Of a stretch of DNA of 64,000 bases, positions 1 through 8,288 are shown in pieces. The stretch is from Bradyrhizobium sp. U87765 SZCCT0048 (GTDB lineage: Bacteria; Pseudomonadota; Alphaproteobacteria; Rhizobiales; Xanthobacteraceae). Location: positions 1,054,001-1,118,000 of the forward strand of contig NZ_JAFCMM010000001.1 in assembly GCF_018131225.1 (NCBI RefSeq), in the 5' to 3' direction. Position numbers and translations under genes: made by a program. The notes below the pieces were generated by a model. It searched no databases and had not been told where the DNA came from. It saw only the letters and a list, made by a program, of their open reading frames with translations. Within the stretch, counting starts at the first letter, position 1. Each line of letters begins with the position of its first letter.

Positions 1-878
1 TAAAGCCCCTGCGCCGCATCCGCTGCGCCAAGCGCCCGGGCGATCCGCGCCGCGACATCGGGCACGGCCGGAGCATTGTAGGCCATGGCATGCGGCAGCA
101 CGATGGTGTGGGTCTCGGCATGCGGCAGGTCGAAGGTGCCGCCAAGGGTGTGGCAGAGCTTGTGATGCAGCGCCATGCCGACGGCGCCGAGGCACGTACC
201 CGCGAGCCACGCCCCATAGAGCGCATCGGAACGCGCCTCGCGATCGCCGGGCGAGGCCACGATCCGCGGCAAGCCACGGGCGAGTACGCGGATGCTTTCC
301 TCCGCCATCAACGAGATGATCGGATTGCGGTCGCGCGCATAGAGCGCCTCGACCGCATGCGCGATCGCATTCATGCCCGAGGTTGCTGTCATGCTTGCAG
401 GCAGCGACAGCGTCAGATCGACATCGTAGACCACCGTCTCCGGCAGGATTTTGGGGCTGGACTGTGTGGTCTTGAGGCCGTCACGGGTCTCGCCGAGAAT
501 CGGCGTCATCTCCGAGCCGGCATAGCTCGTCGGCACGACCACCTGCGGCAGGTCGGTGCGCAGTGCGATCGCCTTGCCGAGACCGGTGGTCGAGCCGCCG
601 CCGACCGCCACGACACCATCGGCATTCAGCGCGCGGACCTGCGCCATCGCCCGCTCGGTGACGTCAACGGGCGTGTGCATGGTCGCGCCGGCGAACAGCC
701 CGGCGGCGCGATCGCCAAGCAACGCGACAATCTCGTGGCCCTGCGGCTCCTGAGGCGGCGTGGTCAGCACCAGCGCGCGCGCGATCGACAGCCGCTCGAG
801 CTCCGCCGGCAATTCCGCCAGCGTTCCCGAGCCGAACAGCACACGCATGGGTGCCGACTGATAGACGAAACGGTCCAT
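1..878 (-). CDS. Maleylacetate reductase (3' end off the window)
   Basis: The minus strand is open from an ATG at 876-878 to the left edge (292 complete codons; the family is about 350). The product resembles maleylacetate reductase, an iron-containing-alcohol-dehydrogenase-type enzyme that reduces maleylacetate to 3-oxoadipate with NAD(P)H in the hydroxyquinol, resorcinol and chlorocatechol routes. Visible marks are the nucleotide-loop GGGSTTGLGKA, the PTSYAGSEMTP segment, and the signature HHKLCHTLGGTFDLPHAETH, which carries the conserved histidines. The C-terminal helices lie outside the window. It diverges from a LacI-type gene and could be its target. No hydroxyquinol dioxygenase is visible, so the upstream pathway is unknown. 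Family call is firm; physiological substrate is inferred. Confidence 0.88.
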   Translation of the reverse strand, partial: MDRFVYQSAPMRVLFGSGTLAELPAELERLSIARALVLTTPPQEPQGHEIVALLGDRAAGLFAGATMHTPVDVTERAMAQVRALNADGVVAVGGGSTTGLGKAIALRTDLPQVVVPTSYAGSEMTPILGETRDGLKTTQSSPKILPETVVYDVDLTLSLPASMTATSGMNAIAHAVEALYARDRNPIISLMAEESIRVLARGLPRIVASPGDREARSDALYGAWLAGTCLGAVGMALHHKLCHTLGGTFDLPHAETHTIVLPHAMAYNAPAVPDVAARIARALGAADAAQGL

Positions 879-950
879 CGCCCAAATCCTTCGCACGCGC
901 CACGTTATGCGCGCCGCCAGGCGCAGCGCACGGTTTTTCTTGCGCGTGTT

Positions 951-969
951 CGCGCCTCGACAAGGCGCG
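951..969. promoter_or_regulatory. Inverted repeat, candidate operator
   Basis: CGCGCCT-CGACA-AGGCGCG is a perfect 7-bp inverted repeat with a 5-nt centre, 73 bp upstream of the maleylacetate reductase start. It could be a LacI-family operator or an RNA hairpin in the leader. Function is inferred from position only. Confidence 0.35.
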
Positions 970-1037
970 CCCACGTTTTCCCGGCTGCAGGGGTACGGTT
1001 CATGCACACGTTTGTCAACGGGGATTTTAGCCTGTTT

Positions 1038-1058
1038 TTGCGAACCCGCTCTTCGCAA
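1038..1058. promoter_or_regulatory. Inverted repeat, candidate operator
   Basis: TTGCGAA and TTCGCAA form a perfect 7-bp inverted repeat separated by 7 nt. It sits roughly mid-way between the two divergent genes, a plausible position for binding by the adjacent LacI-type repressor. Not proven. Confidence 0.35.
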
Positions 1059-1200
1059 GTGCACAAGTCGTGGATTTTGCTGGCATCTCGATTGCCCTGC
1101 GGCGGATCGCAGCACGGCCCTGGTTCGAAGGCGCGAACCTCGCGTGCCATCGTCCCGGAGTTGAGCTAAAAGGATGTCCGACAGACTCACGGGATCTTGA

Positions 1201-2295
1201 ATGCCGCGCAAGCCAACGTCGAAGACCGCGTCGAGCGACCGTCCGAGCCGCGCCACCATCATCGATGTGGCGAAGCTCGCGGGCGTGCACTGGTCGACGG
1301 TGTCGCGCGCGCTCAACCCCGAGAAGCGCCATCTGATCTCACCGGAGATGGTCGAACGGGTCGAGGCGTGCGTGAAGGAGCTGGGCTATCGCGCCAACGC
1401 GCTTGCATCGGGCTTGCGCACCCAGCGTTCGCGCACCATTGGCGTGATCGTCTCCAACCTCGGCGACCCGGTCCACCCTCCGATCGTGCGGGCCATCGAG
1501 GATCGCTTTGCGGAGATTGGCTACGTCACCCTGGTCGGTAACACCGACAACGTCCCGGGACGGCAGGCGGCGGTGATCGAACGCTTCATCCGCCAGGGCG
1601 TCGAGGGCCTCGCGGTTGCGACCTTCGCGCGCTGCGATCCGGCAGTAGATGCGTGCATCGAGGCCAACGTCCCGACCGTCGCCGTCTTCCGCGATCCCGA
1701 GTCCGACCTGATCCCCAGCGTACGGGTCGACGACGCCAGGGCGATGGAGATCGCCGTCCGGCATCTCGCCGCGCGGGGTCACCGCCGCATCGCGCACATC
1801 GCCGGCCCGCAGAACGTCTCGACCGGCTACGGCCGTCACCGCGGTTTCAGCAATGCCTGCCGCGCCCTCGCCCGCGACGGCGTGGTGCCGGCGATCGTGT
1901 TCGGCGCCGAGTTCACGGTGGAGGACGGCGAGATCGCCTGTGCCGAACTGCTGCGCAGCCATCCGGACATCACCGCGATCGCAGCGGCCAACGACATGCT
2001 GGCGATCGGCGCGCTGCGCCATCTGCAGGCGCGCGGCATCCGCTGCCCCGACGACATCTCGATCATCGGCATGAACAACATGCAGTTCATGGACGCCATC
2101 GCCCCCGCGCTGACCACAATTCTGACACCGACAACGGAACTTGGCGCGCAGGCTGCGAGCCTTCTGATCGCGCTGATCAACGAAACGCCGATCAAGACGT
2201 CACGCGTGGTGCTGAAACCGGAACTGATCGAACGGGCGTCCGTGGCGCGGCTCCGCAGCACGATCCATCGCGACGCGGATCTCGCACCGTCCTGA
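1201..2295 (+). CDS. LacI-family transcriptional regulator
   Basis: A 364-residue regulator. Residues about 19-65 form the LacI helix-turn-helix and hinge helix (TIIDVAKLAGVHWSTVSRAL, then LGYRANALASGL). The rest is a periplasmic-binding-protein-like sensor domain beginning at RTIGVIVSNLGDP and ending with the dimer-face segment near TTELGAQAA. Family members repress catabolic genes and release DNA on binding a sugar or other small effector. The ATG at 1201 has only a weak GGGAT-like ribosome site, but the residues just after it lead directly into the HTH. Divergence from the maleylacetate reductase gene makes that gene its likeliest target, although an aromatic effector would be unusual for LacI proteins. 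Confidence 0.9.
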   Translation: MPRKPTSKTASSDRPSRATIIDVAKLAGVHWSTVSRALNPEKRHLISPEMVERVEACVKELGYRANALASGLRTQRSRTIGVIVSNLGDPVHPPIVRAIEDRFAEIGYVTLVGNTDNVPGRQAAVIERFIRQGVEGLAVATFARCDPAVDACIEANVPTVAVFRDPESDLIPSVRVDDARAMEIAVRHLAARGHRRIAHIAGPQNVSTGYGRHRGFSNACRALARDGVVPAIVFGAEFTVEDGEIACAELLRSHPDITAIAAANDMLAIGALRHLQARGIRCPDDISIIGMNNMQFMDAIAPALTTILTPTTELGAQAASLLIALINETPIKTSRVVLKPELIERASVARLRSTIHRDADLAPS

Positions 2296-2376
2296 AGCGC
2301 CCGCAGGACACCGCAACGTCGGGAACCCGCAGCGAGGCGGAACGGAACAAAGATGCCGCCGGGTCGTTGACCCTCC

Positions 2377-2598
2377 ATGACCTATGATCCGCAAGCTCTC
2401 AGGGAACGTCGCGCAAAGGCCGCAGCAGAAGGTGTCGTCGCGATGGCTGAACGCCGCGCGCGCGATGCCTTCGTGCGAGAGAACATGGCGCGGTTGCGCG
2501 CCCTGCGTCTCGCCAGGGAAGCGCACGACGAAGAACAACAGGAATTGCGCGAGGAGCGGCAAACCGGGAGGCCGCCCACGAAGGCCCGTCGCAGCTGA
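2377..2598 (+). CDS. Small basic coiled-coil hypothetical protein
   Basis: A 73-residue reading frame rich in Arg, Ala and Glu with long heptad-like runs (for example ARLRALRLAREAHDEEQQEL), suggesting one extended helix. It has no signal peptide, membrane segment or recognised domain. It lies 81 bp after the LacI-type gene in the same direction and ends 34 bp before the convergent ubiX. No good Shine-Dalgarno is present. Composition and helical pattern favour a real gene over chance, but the frame is short; function unknown. Confidence 0.5.
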   Translation: MTYDPQALRERRAKAAAEGVVAMAERRARDAFVRENMARLRALRLAREAHDEEQQELREERQTGRPPTKARRS

Positions 2599-2632
2599 TC
2601 GCTGCTGCGGGGCGAAATTCTGGCTGCCTTTC

Positions 2633-3208
2633 CTAGCCGTTCTTGCCTTCCCAACGCTTCACCGCACCGACATCAATGTCATAGAGGTCGAGCACCCGCC
2701 CGACCGTATGATCGACCATGTCGGCAATACTCTGCGGATCGGCGTAGAATGCCGGAACCGGCGGAAAGATGACCGCGCCCATCTCGGACAGCGCAGTCAT
2801 GGTGCGCAGGTGCCCGGTGTGCAGCGGCGTTTCCCGCACCATCAGAACCAGCCGGCGACGCTCCTTCAGCACGACGTCGGCCGCGCGCGTCAACAATGAC
2901 GACGTCACGCCGGTGGCAATCTCCGACATTGAGCGCACCGAGCACGGCGCGATGATCATGCCCCGCGTCCTGAACGAGCCGCTGGCGATCGACGCGCCGA
3001 TGTCGTCAGCCTTGTACCACTTGTCGGCGAGCGCGCGCACATCGGCGACCTTCAGCGGCCCTTCATGAGCCATGGCGATCTCCGCCGCCCTGGAGACCAC
3101 GAGATGCGTCTCGACCGGGGTCTGACGCAACAAGCTGAGCAGGCGCACGCCGTAGGCGACGCCCGAGGCTCCCGAAATTCCCACCACCAGGCGCGGCCGG
3201 TCCGTCAC
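2633..3208 (-). CDS. ubiX: UbiX-like flavin prenyltransferase
   Basis: A 191-residue flavoprotein of the UbiX/Pad1 family, which attaches a dimethylallyl group to FMN to make prenyl-FMN, the cofactor of UbiD-type decarboxylases. Visible marks are the N-terminal FMN loop GISGASGVAYG, the segment IIAPCSVRSMSEIATG, and the C-terminal VLMVRETPLHTGHL and FPPVPAFYADPQS motifs. It starts 34 bp after the end of the tandem LysR gene on the same strand, so the two are probably co-transcribed. The UbiD that would use the cofactor is the last gene (15205-16563) of the operon diverging from that regulator, so the two halves of one enzyme system bracket the cluster. Confidence 0.93.
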   Translation of the reverse strand: MTDRPRLVVGISGASGVAYGVRLLSLLRQTPVETHLVVSRAAEIAMAHEGPLKVADVRALADKWYKADDIGASIASGSFRTRGMIIAPCSVRSMSEIATGVTSSLLTRAADVVLKERRRLVLMVRETPLHTGHLRTMTALSEMGAVIFPPVPAFYADPQSIADMVDHTVGRVLDLYDIDVGAVKRWEGKNG

Positions 3209-3242
3209 ATCATGCTCCCGTTCGAACGGGCCTGCCTATGCG

Positions 3243-5084
3243 TCAGCGCACATCGCGAGTCAACAGCGTGGACAGCCGCATGCGCAGGAACCGGATGAAC
3301 TCGTTCTGCGATGTCCGCTTGGGATGCCTTGGCAACTGGACGGAACGGAGCTGCCGCAGGATCGACGGACGAATGATCGGATGAGCGCTCAGGACGCCGC
3401 GGTCGATGCTCTGGCGCACCGCGGACGGCGGCAGCACCGTCGCCCAGCCGCCCTCCTTGACCAGCCGTACGGCTGCGGCCATCGAGTCGAGCTGGAGCTT
3501 GGGCGCCAGCACCAGCCCTTCCTCGGTAAATTTGCGATCGAGCAACGCGCGCAGGCCATGACGTTGCGAGGGCAGAACGAGATTGAGCCGTGCGATCTCG
3601 CTCATTCCGATCGGCCCCGGCGCGTGCGCCGGATGCTGCGCACTGGTCAGCACCGCCAGCGGTTCCGACGACAGCACCGTCTCCTTGAATGATGTGAGGC
3701 CGTGCATGTCCTCGACCACCACGACGTCGACGATATTGTCCTCGAGCCACTGCAGCAGCACGCCGCTGTGGGCCTCGACCACACGCAGATCGATCTGCGG
3801 AAAGCCCTTTCGCCAGTCGACGATCGTCGAGGTCGTCGCCCGCACCAGCAGGCTCTCCTCGTCGAGGCCAGGCAGCAGCCCCACCCGCAGCACCTGCCGC
3901 GTCGGCCCGCGTCCCGATGTCGTCCCCCGCGCCGTCGCCTGCAGCGTATCGACGATCGGCGCCAGCATCCTGCGTGCCTTGCGGCCGAATGGCGTCGGCA
4001 CGATGCCCTGCGGACTGCGGTCGAACAGCCGCCCCTTGAGGCGACGTTCGAGCACGCGCAATTGCATGCTGATGGCCGGCTGCACGATATTGAGCCCCGC
4101 AGCTGCCCGCGAGATGCTGCCCTCGTCCATCACCCGCAGAAAATAGCGCACCTGCCTGAGGTCCGGCAGCGTCAGCGGCTGCGCCACATCCACGGCACCA
4201 GCCCGTCGCGCCAGCGCGCCTTTGAAACGCGCAGCAAAGGCGCGCTGAACCGGATCGGACGCCTCGCCGAGCTGCACGGAGATCTCGAGGCCCGGCAATC
4301 CCGCATCGACATTGCGGATCCGCAGCCGGGGATGCCGCAGCAGGTCCGGCTTGACCGCCATGCGCGGCACCAGCGCCCAGCCGCGGTTGCGCAGCAGAAT
4401 CGCGGTCACGACGCCGGTGGCGTCCTCCTCGCTCATGTTCATCGCAATCTCGGCGCCGGACCGGCTCCAGCGCACCAGCGCCGACTGGATGTCAGATGAC
4501 ACCAAGGGAACGTCGATATAGCCGTCGACCCCGGCAAGTTCCTCGCGCTGCACCGCCCGGCCGCCGCCCCGCAGCGGCACGCCCAGCTCCACCAGCACCC
4601 AGCGGTCGCCCGCTGCCGTGCTGCGCGCGCGACCGCGCGCCAGACCATGCGACAACCTGACGCCGCCGGCCGGCTCCGCCCGCGACGCCATCTCGAACGA
4701 GCGATGGACGATGCGCAGATGCGGCATTTCGAGCTGCAACTGCCGGGCGCAGGCCCGCGCCAGCAGGCTGAGCTGGCTCGCCGCCGCGGTCTCGACCGTC
4801 ACCGTCAGCGCACGCACCTCGCGCTCCTCGCCGCCCCGCAGATAGTCGAGCGCATGGGCGGCCTCGGCGAGCAGCGGCGACAGGCGGCGATAGAGCGAAA
4901 TCGCCGCCGGCGTCGGCCGCAGTCCCAGCACCGTGCGGTTGAACAGCGTTTCGCCGAGCTCGAGTTCGAGCCGTCGAACCTGCGCGCTCAGCGTTGGCTG
5001 CGAGGCACGGCAGACCCGTGCGGCCGCGCTCATGTTGCGCTGCTCGATCGCGGCGACGAAGTAGCGCGCCTGCCTGAAATCCAT
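3243..5084 (-). CDS. Tandem LysR-LysR fusion regulator
   Basis: A 613-residue protein that is two LysR-type regulators end to end. The first starts MDFRQARYFVAAIEQRN and has an HTH at about residues 1-65 (MSAAARVCRASQPTLSAQVR), followed by an effector-like domain to about 300. The second starts at about 306 (LPDLRQVRYFLRVMDEGS, then ISRAAAGLNIVQPAISMQLR), followed by a full effector-binding domain to the C-terminus. LysR proteins are normally about 300 residues with one HTH. An ATG at 5138 is also in frame, but the ATG at 5084 is preferred: homology begins exactly there, AGGGG lies upstream, and a palindromic operator (5114-5130) sits between the two. It likely controls the divergent transporter/hydrolase operon and ubiX. 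The sequence stays in frame through the junction, so it is not a pseudogene pair. Confidence 0.88.
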   Translation of the reverse strand: MDFRQARYFVAAIEQRNMSAAARVCRASQPTLSAQVRRLELELGETLFNRTVLGLRPTPAAISLYRRLSPLLAEAAHALDYLRGGEEREVRALTVTVETAAASQLSLLARACARQLQLEMPHLRIVHRSFEMASRAEPAGGVRLSHGLARGRARSTAAGDRWVLVELGVPLRGGGRAVQREELAGVDGYIDVPLVSSDIQSALVRWSRSGAEIAMNMSEEDATGVVTAILLRNRGWALVPRMAVKPDLLRHPRLRIRNVDAGLPGLEISVQLGEASDPVQRAFAARFKGALARRAGAVDVAQPLTLPDLRQVRYFLRVMDEGSISRAAAGLNIVQPAISMQLRVLERRLKGRLFDRSPQGIVPTPFGRKARRMLAPIVDTLQATARGTTSGRGPTRQVLRVGLLPGLDEESLLVRATTSTIVDWRKGFPQIDLRVVEAHSGVLLQWLEDNIVDVVVVEDMHGLTSFKETVLSSEPLAVLTSAQHPAHAPGPIGMSEIARLNLVLPSQRHGLRALLDRKFTEEGLVLAPKLQLDSMAAAVRLVKEGGWATVLPPSAVRQSIDRGVLSAHPIIRPSILRQLRSVQLPRHPKRTSQNEFIRFLRMRLSTLLTRDVR

Positions 5085-5113
5085 GGTCGATCGTGCCCCT
5101 TTTGGCCGCATGG

Positions 5114-5130
5114 TATCAGAACTTCTGATA
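5114..5130. promoter_or_regulatory. Palindromic LysR-type operator
   Basis: TATCAGAA-C-TTCTGATA is a perfect 8-bp inverted repeat around one base, and contains the LysR consensus T-N11-A (TCAGAACTTCTGA). It lies 30 bp upstream of the preferred start of the tandem LysR gene and about 175 bp upstream of the divergent binding-protein start, the classical place for an autoregulatory and activation site. Confidence 0.7.
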
Positions 5131-5303
5131 TCCATCATTGGGAATATGTATTAGCCACCACCACGGCCGGGTTCCACAATTTCGGCCAAGCGTTGCTCCG
5201 GGAGGCGCTGAGATCACCCGTGCCGCAAGGCCCTTTCACCACCGGACCGCGGGAGTGGGGAGAACGTTCTCTCCGCCCCGTGCCGCAGACAGGACAAGAC
5301 GCG

Positions 5304-6482
5304 ATGAAATCTTCAGCAGCTTGGTTGTTCTCTTCCGTCTCCACGGCCGCAGGCGTCGCCGTGCTGGCGTTCGCAACCCTCACCGCCTCGCCGGCCGCCG
5401 CGCAGATCAAGATCGGTTTCCAGGCGCCGCTGACCGGCCCTGCGGCGACCGATGGCGTCTCGGCCAAGGTGGCGTCCGAGCTGGCGGTCGAGCACATCAA
5501 CGCCGCTGGCGGCGTGCTCGGCCAGAAGGTCGAGCTCGTCACCTACGACGACCAGGCCAAGACCGACGAGGCGGTGTTCACCGCCAACAAGCTGGTCGGC
5601 CAGAACGGCGTAAAGTTCGCGGTGTCAGGCAGCTACTCGGCCTCCGGCCGCGCCGCGGCGCCGATCTTCCAGGCCGGCAAGGTGCCGTTCATCTCCGCCT
5701 ATGGCGTGCATCCGGACATCACCCGCTCCGGCGACTACGCGTTCCGCACCGTCCACCTTGGCCAGCCGCAAGGCCGCGCCGCCGCCAAGTTCATCGGCGA
5801 CAACCTCGGTATCAAGGACATCTCCGTCATCTCGATGGACAACGACTATGGCCAGGCGACGCTCGAAGGCTTCAAGAGCGCGGCCGGCCAGTTCGGCATC
5901 AAGGTGATCGGCGAGTACACCTATCCGCTGCGCGACCGCCAGTTCGGCTCGATCGTCGCCAGCGTCAAGCGCGACAATCCCAAGGCGATCTACATCACCG
6001 GCTACTTCTTCACCGCAGGCCCGCTGGTCAGCCAGATCCGCGCCGCCGGCATCACCGTGCCGATCATCGGCTCGCAGGCGTTCGACGCGCAGAAGCTGAT
6101 CGAGATCGCCGGTCCCGCGGTGGAGGGCGTCTACATCGTCGGCGGCCTCAACCGCGACCGCGACAACGCCGAACTGAAGACCTACCTCGCCGAATTCCAG
6201 AAGCGCGCGGGCTATCCCGGCGAGAACGTCGGCGCGACCGTCTACTCCGCCATCGTCCTGATGGCCGACGCCATCAAGCGCGCCGGCAGCACCGACCCCG
6301 CCAAGGTGCGCGACGCACTGGCAGCGACCAAGAACTTCTCGCATCTCGCCGGCGAACTCGTGAGCTTCAACCAGTTGCGCGAGATCAACATGCCGATGAA
6401 CGTCAACGTGGTGAAGGACGGTCAGTTCAAGCACTTCGCCTGGATCGACGACCTCAAGCTGCTGGCGCCGCCGACCGAGTGA
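5304..6482 (+). CDS. Branched-chain-type ABC substrate-binding protein
   Basis: A 392-residue periplasmic binding protein of the Leu/Ile/Val-binding (type I) family. Residues 1 to about 34 are a signal peptide ending ASPAAA-Q, followed by the family opening IKIGFQAPLTGPAATDG. The ATG at 5304 follows AGGAC and gives the signal peptide directly. It heads an operon with both permeases and both ATPases. Members of this family import amino acids, but also urea, amides and aromatic acids. The downstream hydantoin/carbamoyl/urocanase-type enzymes suggest a nitrogen-heterocyclic acid as ligand, which is inference. A strong stem-loop lies after the stop codon, as often seen where the binding protein is made in excess of the membrane parts. 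Confidence 0.92.
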   Translation: MKSSAAWLFSSVSTAAGVAVLAFATLTASPAAAQIKIGFQAPLTGPAATDGVSAKVASELAVEHINAAGGVLGQKVELVTYDDQAKTDEAVFTANKLVGQNGVKFAVSGSYSASGRAAAPIFQAGKVPFISAYGVHPDITRSGDYAFRTVHLGQPQGRAAAKFIGDNLGIKDISVISMDNDYGQATLEGFKSAAGQFGIKVIGEYTYPLRDRQFGSIVASVKRDNPKAIYITGYFFTAGPLVSQIRAAGITVPIIGSQAFDAQKLIEIAGPAVEGVYIVGGLNRDRDNAELKTYLAEFQKRAGYPGENVGATVYSAIVLMADAIKRAGSTDPAKVRDALAATKNFSHLAGELVSFNQLREINMPMNVNVVKDGQFKHFAWIDDLKLLAPPTE

Positions 6483-6511
6483 TCGCGCCTCGCATGATCG
6501 CCTGACCTGAC

Positions 6512-6534
6512 GGGGCGCCGACGCACGGCGCCCC
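6512..6534 (+). terminator. Intercistronic stem-loop after binding-protein gene
   Basis: GGGGCGCCG-ACGCA-CGGCGCCCC is a perfect 9-bp GC stem with a 5-nt loop, between the binding-protein stop and the permease start. There is no T-run (TTCCCC follows), so it is better read as a partial attenuator or mRNA-stabilising hairpin than a full terminator. Confidence 0.6.
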
Positions 6535-6558
6535 TTCCCCGGATCCGGAACCTTTGCC

Positions 6559-7428
6559 GTGTATTATCTCGACCTGACCCTCAACGGCCTGATCTTCGGC
6601 AGCATGTACGCCCTGATGGCGGTCGGGCTGACGTTGGTTTACGGGCTGCTTCGCATCCTGCACATCGCCCATGCGTCGGTCTATGCGCTCGGCGCGTTCG
6701 TCACCGTGATCGTGGCGAACGCCACCGGCAGCATCGCGCTCGGCATCTTCGCCGCGATGCTGGTGTCGGCTTTGATGGGCGGCGCGATCTATCGCCTGCT
6801 GTATCAGCCGCTGCTCGCGCACCCACCCTATGTCGCGATGGTCGCCTCGATGGGCCTCCTCGTGTTCATGGAGGACGCTTTCCGCATCCTGTTCGGCGAA
6901 CAGGGCCTGACGTTCCGATCCAATCCATGGCCGATGCAGGTCTTCGACGTGTTCGGCCTGACCATCAATGCCGTTCAGATCGCCATGCTGGTGGTCTCCA
7001 CCTTGTGCCTCGTCGCGCTCGGCCTGTTCACCACCCGGACGCGAATCGGCGTCGCCTGGCGCGCCACCGTCTCCAACCCGACGATCGCGACCAGCTTCGG
7101 CGTCGACGCGATCAAGGTCCGCTATCTCAACTTCTTCATCGGCTCGGCGCTCGCCGGCCTCGCCGGAGCGCTGATCGCCCTTCTCAACAACTTCGTCGAG
7201 CCGTCGATGGGCTTCGTCGTCAGCTACAAGGCGCTCGCCATCATCGTGCTCGGCGGCCTCGGCAGCATCCGCGGCACCCTGATCGCCGCCTTCGCTCTCG
7301 GCCTGATTGAATCCTACGGCACCATCGCGCTACGCGCTTATCTCGACCGCGACGCGCTCGCCTTCCTGTTCCTGATCGTCATCCTGATGCTGCGCCCGCA
7401 GGGCCTCACCGGAGCGCGCACCGCATGA
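6559..7428 (+). CDS. livH: ABC permease, LivH type
   Basis: A 289-residue, very hydrophobic inner-membrane permease of the LivH family. It has the typical opening LNGLIFGSMYALMAVGLTLVYG and the cytoplasmic coupling region around FGVDAIKVRYLNFFIGSALAGLAGAL, near the EAA-like loop. It uses a GTG start at 6559; no ATG nearby fits the family N-terminus. It overlaps livM by 4 nt (ATGA), indicating translational coupling. With LivM it forms the channel for the binding protein encoded just upstream. Confidence 0.92.
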   Translation: MYYLDLTLNGLIFGSMYALMAVGLTLVYGLLRILHIAHASVYALGAFVTVIVANATGSIALGIFAAMLVSALMGGAIYRLLYQPLLAHPPYVAMVASMGLLVFMEDAFRILFGEQGLTFRSNPWPMQVFDVFGLTINAVQIAMLVVSTLCLVALGLFTTRTRIGVAWRATVSNPTIATSFGVDAIKVRYLNFFIGSALAGLAGALIALLNNFVEPSMGFVVSYKALAIIVLGGLGSIRGTLIAAFALGLIESYGTIALRAYLDRDALAFLFLIVILMLRPQGLTGARTA

Positions 7429-8288
7429 CACTCTATACTTACAGCCTCCTGTCGATCGTCGGCATCAACATCATGCTGGCGGTCAGCCTCAACCTGATCA
7501 GCGGCTTCTGCGGCCAGGTCAGCCTCGGCCATGGCGCCTTCTTCGGCGCCGGCGCCTATGCCGCGGCGCTGTGTGCGGTGGCCGGCTATCCGGTTCCCGT
7601 CGCCCTGCTCGCCGGCCTGCTGGTGGCCGGTGTCCTCGGCGTGGTCGTCGGCTTCGCCTCGGTGCGGCTGCGCGAGGACTTTCTCGCCGTCACCACCATC
7701 GGCGTCGGATTCCTGCTGGTCGGCTTCGTCCGCAAGCAGGCCTGGCTAGGCGCCGAAATGGGCATCAGCAAGATCCCGCCAAGCGGGCTTGGCCCAGCCG
7801 GCAACGCCGTGCTGATCGTGATCGCCGCCCTCGCCACCATCGCCTTCAGCCTCTACCTCAGCCGCAGCTGGATGGGCTTTGCGTTCCGCGCGGTCGCCGA
7901 TGACGAGCAGGCGGCGCGCACCATCGCCATCCCCGCCGCGACCTACAAGCTCGTCGCCTTCGCCATCGGCACGGCGATCGCGGGTCTCGCCGGCGGCCTC
8001 TATACGTATTTCACCCAGTTCATCGTGCCGGACTCGTTCGGGTTCATCCTCTCGGTGACGCTGATGGCAATGGTCGTCATCGGTGGCAACGGCTCGACCT
8101 GGGGCGTGGTCGTCGCGACCATCATCCTGACGCTGCTGCCCGAGGCCTTCCGCTTCATCAACGAGTATCGCCTGCTGATCTTCGGTGGCTTGCTGGTGCT
8201 GGTGATGCGGTTCGCACCGGGCGGCCTCGCCGGGATCGTCGCCTCGCTGACCGCCAAGGGATTTGCCGCCAAGGGACGAAACGCATGA
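7425..8288 (+). CDS. livM: ABC permease, LivM type
   Basis: A 287-residue inner-membrane permease of the LivM family, about eight to ten hydrophobic segments. Typical features are the LNLISGFCGQVSLGHGAFFG motif near the N-terminus and the segment RAVADDEQAARTIAI, which contacts the ATPases. It overlaps livH at its start and livG at its end, each by 4 nt, so the genes are tightly coupled. It lacks the long N-terminal extension of E. coli LivM, as is usual in alphaproteobacteria. Confidence 0.92.
   Translation: MTLYTYSLLSIVGINIMLAVSLNLISGFCGQVSLGHGAFFGAGAYAAALCAVAGYPVPVALLAGLLVAGVLGVVVGFASVRLREDFLAVTTIGVGFLLVGFVRKQAWLGAEMGISKIPPSGLGPAGNAVLIVIAALATIAFSLYLSRSWMGFAFRAVADDEQAARTIAIPAATYKLVAFAIGTAIAGLAGGLYTYFTQFIVPDSFGFILSVTLMAMVVIGGNGSTWGVVVATIILTLLPEAFRFINEYRLLIFGGLLVLVMRFAPGGLAGIVASLTAKGFAAKGRNA

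Larger units (their letters stand above)
879..1200. other. Divergent intergenic region
   Basis: This 322-bp spacer separates the maleylacetate reductase gene (minus) from the LacI-type gene (plus). I see no credible small gene in it. It holds two short perfect inverted repeats (951-969 and 1038-1058) and the repeated word CACGTTT near 972 and 1008, so it most likely carries both promoters and the regulator's operators. Confidence 0.6.

Noticed and set aside
90..1169. A 359-codon plus-strand frame at the left edge
   Set aside because: It is antisense to the maleylacetate reductase gene, whose frame is open to the window edge and carries the full family signature.
5085..5138. Longer N-terminus of the tandem LysR protein
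   Set aside because: The extra 18 residues have no homology to LysR starts and would place the palindromic operator inside the coding region.
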